From the NCBI GenBank assembly GCA_043806395.1, contig JAZDHC010000294.1:1-8520 (forward strand): DNA of 8,520 nt. Direction: 5' to 3'. The notes under the pieces are model-generated. The model worked only from the letters and a program-made list of their open reading frames with translations, made no database searches and was not told the origin of the DNA. This DNA is from CG2-30-40-21 sp043806395. Its GTDB lineage: Bacteria; UBA9089; CG2-30-40-21. Made by a program: the position numbers and the translations under genes. Positions 5,378-8,520 of the stretch are shown here, in pieces. Position 1 is the first letter of the stretch. Each line of letters begins with the position of its first letter.

Positions 5378-6049
5378 TTATTCCTTTTTCTTAGGTGGTC
5401 TTCCACCTTTTCTTGGTCGCAAATGCCGAGCCAGTAACGCTTCCATCTTATCTAAAAAATCACTAACGCCAAGGGGTCTTCCAATCTTTGTAGTTCGGCG
5501 AATAACATCTTCTTCTTCCTGATTTCTACTGCTTACAAACTTAATATAACTTCTTCGTTGCTTTTCATCAAGCCAACTGTCCCCTGTTAATATTTTGTTT
5601 GGCTCACCTAAAATATGACTCTTGCCACTTGACCAATCATACTCTTGGACATCTTTTACAAGTCCTGCTCTCACAGGATTCTGTTCTATATATCTACTAA
5701 CTTCCCACAAATAGGACTCTTTGTCGACTATACAGGAATAATACCTGCTCTCCCACAGTCGTCCTGTTCTGTGATAACGAAGATTGAAATATTGAGTATA
5801 ACAGAGTGCTATCCCTTGAAGACATTTTCCTAATCCACCCTCTTCTTGAGGAACAAGAAGAAGATGAACATGATTTGTCATCAAACAATACGCCCATACC
5901 CAACAATGATGTTTTGCTGCATACTCTTTCAACAATTCAAGATAATACCTACGGTCTTCATCACACAAAAATACATCCTGTCGGTTATTTCCCCGTTGGG
6001 TTACATGATGAGGATAATTTAACGCTACTGTTCTTGCAATTCTTGGCAT
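5378..6049 (-). CDS. REP-associated tyrosine transposase (RAYT, Transposase IS200-like/Y1)
   Basis: This 223-residue single-strand DNA transposase belongs to the HUH Y1 family, which nicks and joins DNA at REP hairpins through a covalent 5'-phosphotyrosine. The opening MPRIARTVALNYPHHVTQRG is typical. The metal-binding HUH is at residues 60-62 within WAYCLMTNHVHLLLVP. RRTGRLWE-like sequence (YHRTGRLWESRYYS) follows at ~92-105. The probable nucleophile is Tyr120 in RYIEQNPVRAGLV, by position relative to E. coli TnpA-REP. A basic tail (RPRKGGRPPKKKE) ends the protein. All key residues are present, so it may be active. The ATG at 6049 has no ribosome site, but a promoter at 6056-6084 would start the mRNA at about this codon. 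The TPR ORF follows after 2 nt. Confidence 0.92.
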   Translation of the reverse strand: MPRIARTVALNYPHHVTQRGNNRQDVFLCDEDRRYYLELLKEYAAKHHCWVWAYCLMTNHVHLLLVPQEEGGLGKCLQGIALCYTQYFNLRYHRTGRLWESRYYSCIVDKESYLWEVSRYIEQNPVRAGLVKDVQEYDWSSGKSHILGEPNKILTGDSWLDEKQRRSYIKFVSSRNQEEEDVIRRTTKIGRPLGVSDFLDKMEALLARHLRPRKGGRPPKKKE

Positions 6050-6055
6050 ACTTTT

Positions 6056-6084
6056 ATTTTACACCATCCACCTTTCTTTGTCAA
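6056..6084 (-). promoter_or_regulatory. RAYT promoter, placed for leaderless mRNA
   Basis: On the minus strand TTGACA (6079-6084) is followed after exactly 17 bp by TAAAAT (6056-6061). The expected start, 6-8 nt further, falls on the RAYT ATG (6047-6049). The -35 box lies 2 bp inside the right end hairpin. Confidence 0.55.
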
Positions 6085-6086
6085 GA

Positions 6087-6113
6087 GAAATATGGGATGT
6101 GTCCCCATATTTC
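6087..6113 (-). repeat. RAYT right end hairpin
   Basis: GAAATATGGG (6087-6096) pairs with CCCATATTTC (6104-6113) around loop ATGTGTC. On the minus strand it reads as the left-end unit, so the two ends are inverted. Confidence 0.85.
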
Positions 6114-6133
6114 CCCCGGTCTTTACGACTATT

Positions 6134-6222
6134 GTCGTGTCAAGCCTGACATGACGCATGAAAATTTAGGTGTAGTTCCCTCTCCACTACTGGGGAGAGG
6201 GCAGGGTGAGGGTTGACACGAC
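6134..6222. repeat. Nested palindromic repeat, MITE-like
   Basis: GTCGTGTCAA (6134-6143) and TTGACACGAC (6213-6222) are perfect 10-bp inverted ends of an 89-bp unit. Inside is a second hairpin, CCCTCTCC (6178-6185) against GGAGAGGG (6194-6201), followed by CAGGGTGAGGG. The inner part has the same plan as the DUF559 cassette ends: a G/C hairpin, then a G-rich tail. No coding is seen. Confidence 0.6.
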
Positions 6223-6258
6223 ACTATCCATATCGGCATAAAATAAATGAAAAAGTAA

Positions 6259-6287
6259 TTGACAGGATTAACCAATAGTGGTATAAT
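6259..6287 (+). promoter_or_regulatory. Perfect sigma-70 type promoter of the leader
   Basis: TTGACA (6259-6264) and TATAAT (6282-6287) match consensus exactly with the ideal 17-bp spacer. Transcription should start near 6294 and cover the CATA-repeat ORF and the terminator. Confidence 0.8.
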
Positions 6288-6371
6288 TAAAAAAGATGAT
6301 AAGGTGAAGGCAAGGGAATTAAAAATCGTGAATTAAGAATGGGAGAAGAAGAAAGGTAAGGAGAGAAAAAA

Positions 6372-6467
6372 ATGTTGCTGGGCACATACATACATACATA
6401 CATACATACATACATACATACATACGGAATCTATTCTAAGTTTCATATTATCTACAATTGCATATAG
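6372..6467 (+). CDS. Leader peptide ORF containing a CATA tetranucleotide tract
   Basis: A 31-codon ORF runs from ATG (6372-6374) to TAG (6465-6467). AAGGAG (6358-6363) lies 8 nt before the ATG, a near-ideal ribosome site. The peptide starts MLLG, then repeats TYIH as the CATA tract is read, and ends KFHIIYNCI. No family is recognised. Because the repeat unit is 4 bp, each gain or loss of a unit changes the downstream frame. The three frames after the tract stop at 6437-6439, 6465-6467 (present form) and 6493-6495, that is before, just ahead of and inside the terminator hairpin. This suggests a regulatory leader rather than a functional peptide, but translation is unproven. Confidence 0.5.
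   Translation: MLLGTYIHTYIHTYIHTYGIYSKFHIIYNCI
6385..6424 (+). repeat. (CATA)10 microsatellite
   Basis: Ten perfect head-to-tail CATA units occupy 40 bp, with partial units at both sides. Perfect tetranucleotide tracts of this length are uncommon in bacteria and are prone to slippage. This one lies inside a translated-looking leader. Confidence 0.97.
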
Positions 6468-6476
6468 TGTATTTTT

Positions 6477-6508
6477 AGGCAGGTTATTGTTTTAACCTGC
6501 CTTTTTTG
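6477..6508 (+). terminator. Intrinsic (rho-independent) terminator
   Basis: AGGCAGGTTA (6477-6486) pairs perfectly with TAACCTGCCT (6493-6502) around a 6-nt loop TTGTTT. A run of T follows (6502-6507, then G and six more T). It closes a transcript of about 215 nt from the 6259-6287 promoter and lies 220 nt before the secreted-protein gene. Confidence 0.85.
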
Positions 6509-6727
6509 TTTTTTGAGACCATAGTGTAATAAAGGGGAAATGGGGAAGATGGGGAAATGGAGAAAAGTTGGTTAATATATATAGAATCCATTAAATAAGT
6601 TGACAATAGAAAAGTGCGGACAGTTTGGTTATATTTGGTGTCAGTGTGATGGTCATTTAACCCAAATGTTAATAAACTTCTCGGATTGCATATAAATAAA
6701 AGTTTTGATTCAAGGAGGATTGAAAAG
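6509..6727 (+). other. Gap between terminator and secreted-protein gene
   Basis: No gene is seen. GGGGAAATGG occurs twice (6534-6543, 6551-6560). A TTGACA at 6600-6605 has no suitable -10 box at normal distance. TATAAA at 6691-6696 could be a weak -10 (with GTTAAT-like sequence as -35), giving a short leader. The ribosome site of the next gene is AAGGAGG at 6712-6718. Confidence 0.4.
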
Positions 6728-8520
6728 ATGTCTACTCTCAACAAAGAATTAAGTAAAAAGGTGGGATTGATTATGTGGTTTGTAGTTTTTGCTGCGATTG
6801 GAGTTGGGGTTGTTTCATCCAATAATGCAGAGGCGAATACATTAGGTGAGGCAGTTGATAATACACAATTTGTGTGGACAACCGGAGGAAATGCAAATTG
6901 GTTTGCTCAGACTTCTGCTTATTATTACGATGGAGATGCGGCACGAAGTGGTGCTATAGGGGATAGCCAACAGACATATATCCAAGCTACAGTTACAGGT
7001 GCTGGGGCACTTACATTCTATTGGAAGGTTTCATCAGAAAGTGGTTATGATTATCTGAGATTTTATATAGACGGTAATAATAAGGGTACTATCAGTGGTA
7101 CGGTAGATTGGACGAAGATGAGTTATTTTATTCCATCAGGCACCCATACACTTAAATGGGCTTATACGAAAGATGGTTCAGGAATCAGTGGGTCTGATTG
7201 TGGTTGGCTTGATAAGGTTGAGTTTATCCCAACAACTCCAGCGATTACTATTCTTTCTGGAAATTATCAGCAAGCAATTATAACTACTCCATTAGCACCG
7301 TTTGTAGTTAAACTTACAGATATTTATGCCAATCCAATAGGTTCTTGTTCAGTAACCTGGCAAATAATAGAGCCAGGCTATGGAGCTGTTTTATCTGCCA
7401 CATCAACTACAACCAATGTTAATGGGACTACTTCTACGATTTTGACCCTTGGTACAAAGACCGGGGCATACACCGTAATTGCTACTGGATCTGGATTAAT
7501 AGCAACATTTACGGCTACGGCAACGGCTATACCTGTTACAGTGTATAACCCTGATGGGTCAGTGGCAAACTACACGACGATTCAAGCAGGTGTAGATGCC
7601 TGCTCGGTAGGTGGCACGGTATCAGTTGCTGTCGGGACTTATACAGAGGAGATTTATATTAACAAACGGATTGCCTTGGTTGGTGTAGGATCGCCGACCA
7701 TAGACCCTCCAGCTAATGGGAATGCAGTTACTTTTGATGGGACTTCTACAAATGGGGCAATAGTATTTGGGTTCAAGATAACTGGGGCAACAGGAAGTTG
7801 GCCAAATGGCAACGGAATACACTGCAATAATGGTGCAGACCCCTCCATCACCAACAACACCATCTCAGGGAATAGTAACCATGGCATCTACTGCGACTAC
7901 TCCTCTCCGACCATCACCAACAACACCATAACAGGGAATAACTATCGTGGTATCTACTGCTCCTCTTCTTCCTCCCCCACCATCACCAACAACACCATAT
8001 CAGGGAATCGATATGATGGCATCTACTGCTCCTCCTCCCCCACCATCACCAACAACACAATATCAGGGAATACATACCATGGCATCCGCTGCGATTACTC
8101 CTCCTTCCCTATTATTACCAACAATACCATATCAGGGAATAGCTCTAATGGCATCGACTGCTACTACTCCTCCCCCACCATCACCAACAACACCATATCA
8201 GGGAATAGCGATAATGGCATCTACTGCTACTCCTCCTCCTGCCCCACCATCACCAATAACATTATCACTGAAAATGGCACAACAAGCTCAAGTTATTATG
8301 GTATTTATAATTCATCTGGCCCAATTATCAACTATAACGATGTCTGGGGGAATGGTTCAGGTGGAAATAATAATTACTGTGGTTGTTCTGCTGGATTGTA
8401 TGACATATCATTCAATCCCCAATTTATCGGAGGAGGCGATTACCATCTGCAGGGTATCTCTTCTTGCATAGACGCAGGCTCAAACACAGCCAGAGGTATC
8501 TCTGGAACATCAACAGACAA
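6728..8520 (+). CDS. Large secreted multidomain protein with parallel beta-helix (partial)
   Basis: 597 complete codons are visible and the gene leaves the window without a stop. ATG (6728-6730) follows AAGGAGG by 9 nt. Residues 1-36 are a signal peptide: a Lys-containing N-region, hydrophobic core (VGLIMWFVVFAAIGVGVV) and probable cleavage after NAEA. Residues ~48-165 are a beta-sandwich module seen in secreted proteins (TFYWKVSSESGYDYLRFYID, SGSDCGWLDKVEF). Residues ~168-265 look like a Big-like immunoglobulin fold. From ~268 (TTIQAGVDACSVGGTVSVAV, GTYTEEIYINKRIALVGVG) a NosD/pectate-lyase-like right-handed beta-helix begins. Its coils repeat PTITNNTISGN and GIYC at ~363-524. FNPQFIGGGDYHLQ and CIDAGSNT close the helix near 560-590. 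Such proteins are usually surface adhesins or polysaccharide-binding factors. No catalytic residues can be assigned, so the substrate is unknown. Confidence 0.88.
   Translation, partial: MSTLNKELSKKVGLIMWFVVFAAIGVGVVSSNNAEANTLGEAVDNTQFVWTTGGNANWFAQTSAYYYDGDAARSGAIGDSQQTYIQATVTGAGALTFYWKVSSESGYDYLRFYIDGNNKGTISGTVDWTKMSYFIPSGTHTLKWAYTKDGSGISGSDCGWLDKVEFIPTTPAITILSGNYQQAIITTPLAPFVVKLTDIYANPIGSCSVTWQIIEPGYGAVLSATSTTTNVNGTTSTILTLGTKTGAYTVIATGSGLIATFTATATAIPVTVYNPDGSVANYTTIQAGVDACSVGGTVSVAVGTYTEEIYINKRIALVGVGSPTIDPPANGNAVTFDGTSTNGAIVFGFKITGATGSWPNGNGIHCNNGADPSITNNTISGNSNHGIYCDYSSPTITNNTITGNNYRGIYCSSSSSPTITNNTISGNRYDGIYCSSSPTITNNTISGNTYHGIRCDYSSFPIITNNTISGNSSNGIDCYYSSPTITNNTISGNSDNGIYCYSSSCPTITNNIITENGTTSSSYYGIYNSSGPIINYNDVWGNGSGGNNNYCGCSAGLYDISFNPQFIGGGDYHLQGISSCIDAGSNTARGISGTSTD
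7807..8270 (+). repeat. In-frame tandem repeats encoding beta-helix coils
   Basis: Seven units of 21-23 codons (about 63-69 bp) share the core CACCATCACCAACAACACCA and, after it, TATCAGGGAAT and GGCATCTACTGC. Length varies only in a Ser-rich part of 3-5 residues read from TCC/TCT runs. High DNA identity between units would allow recombination to change coil number. Confidence 0.9.

Larger units (their letters stand above)
5293..6113 (-). mobile_element. RAYT element with hairpin ends
   Basis: A REP-associated tyrosine transposase gene is bounded by the same palindromic repeat in inverted orientation: three copies on the left (5293-5373) and one on the right (6087-6113). The arrangement is the REP-pair layout associated with RAYT genes, with the transposase usually a domesticated or low-activity one. 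Confidence 0.75.

Noticed and set aside
5806..6216. Plus-strand open frame opposite the RAYT N-terminus
   Set aside because: It runs through the antisense of conserved HUH motifs and the end hairpin; a shadow of the transposase.
6372..6467. Classic amino-acid attenuation by the His/Thr/Tyr codons of the leader
   Set aside because: The TYIH pattern follows automatically from CATA repeats, no competing antiterminator stem was found, and the downstream gene is not biosynthetic.
6600..6635. TTGACA (6600-6605) with TATATT (6630-6635) as promoter of the secreted-protein gene
   Set aside because: The spacer is 24 bp, too long for a sigma-70 promoter.
6509..6727. Riboswitch such as a c-di-GMP element before the surface protein
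   Set aside because: No conserved core or pairing of a known class was recognisable.
6484..6822. Minus-strand open frame over the terminator and secreted-protein start
   Set aside because: It has no ribosome site or family likeness and overlaps the well-supported plus-strand start and terminator.
7947..8471. Open plus frame across the beta-helix repeats, rich in Pro and Thr
   Set aside because: It is an alternative frame of the repeat DNA; the frame from 6728 has a ribosome site, signal peptide and recognisable domains.

Overview
The window is bacterial, AT-rich DNA with good Shine-Dalgarno sites, consensus sigma-70 type promoters and the standard genetic code. It contains cell-division (FtsK), toxin-antitoxin, REP-associated transposase and large secreted beta-helix sequences. 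This mixture suggests an uncultured, repeat-rich bacterium, possibly from a candidate phylum such as the Omnitrophica/Desantisbacteria type, but nothing here fixes the taxonomy.

Bases 1-6113 are a degraded, shuffled accessory region in which almost everything reads on the minus strand. From low to high coordinates it holds: an FtsK motor-domain fragment; a Phd/VapC-type toxin-antitoxin pair whose toxin carries one in-frame TAA; a broken small gene; an unrecognised secreted or membrane protein; the C-terminal scrap of a second PIN toxin; a three-helix membrane protein; a short UbiD-like scrap; the N-terminal scrap of a PIN toxin with its helix-turn-helix partner; and a chimeric ORF joining a DUF559 endonuclease-like domain to the FtsK gamma domain. 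The DUF559 part is bounded by 33-bp inverted repeats (32/33 identical). After a 340-bp stretch with a 16-bp-arm hairpin comes a TPR protein whose start and first ~28 residues come from repeats at the end of the adjacent REP-associated tyrosine transposase (RAYT). The RAYT is flanked by hairpin repeats and has a promoter placed for a leaderless mRNA. The two FtsK pieces are in the wrong order for one gene.

Bases 6134-8520 differ. A nested palindromic repeat is followed by plus-strand genes: a perfect TTGACA/TATAAT promoter, a 31-codon ORF with a good ribosome site that runs through ten CATA repeats, an intrinsic terminator, and then a large secreted protein that leaves the window. That protein has a signal peptide, a beta-sandwich module, a Big-like domain and a beta-helix of DNA-level tandem repeats with a cysteine in each coil.

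The most interesting hypothesis is that the CATA tract is a slippage-driven switch. Repeat number sets the leader reading frame, and so decides whether the leader ribosome stops before, beside or inside the terminator hairpin in front of the secreted-protein gene. The second theme is two hairpin-ended modules (RAYT and DUF559) that have each altered a neighbouring host gene.
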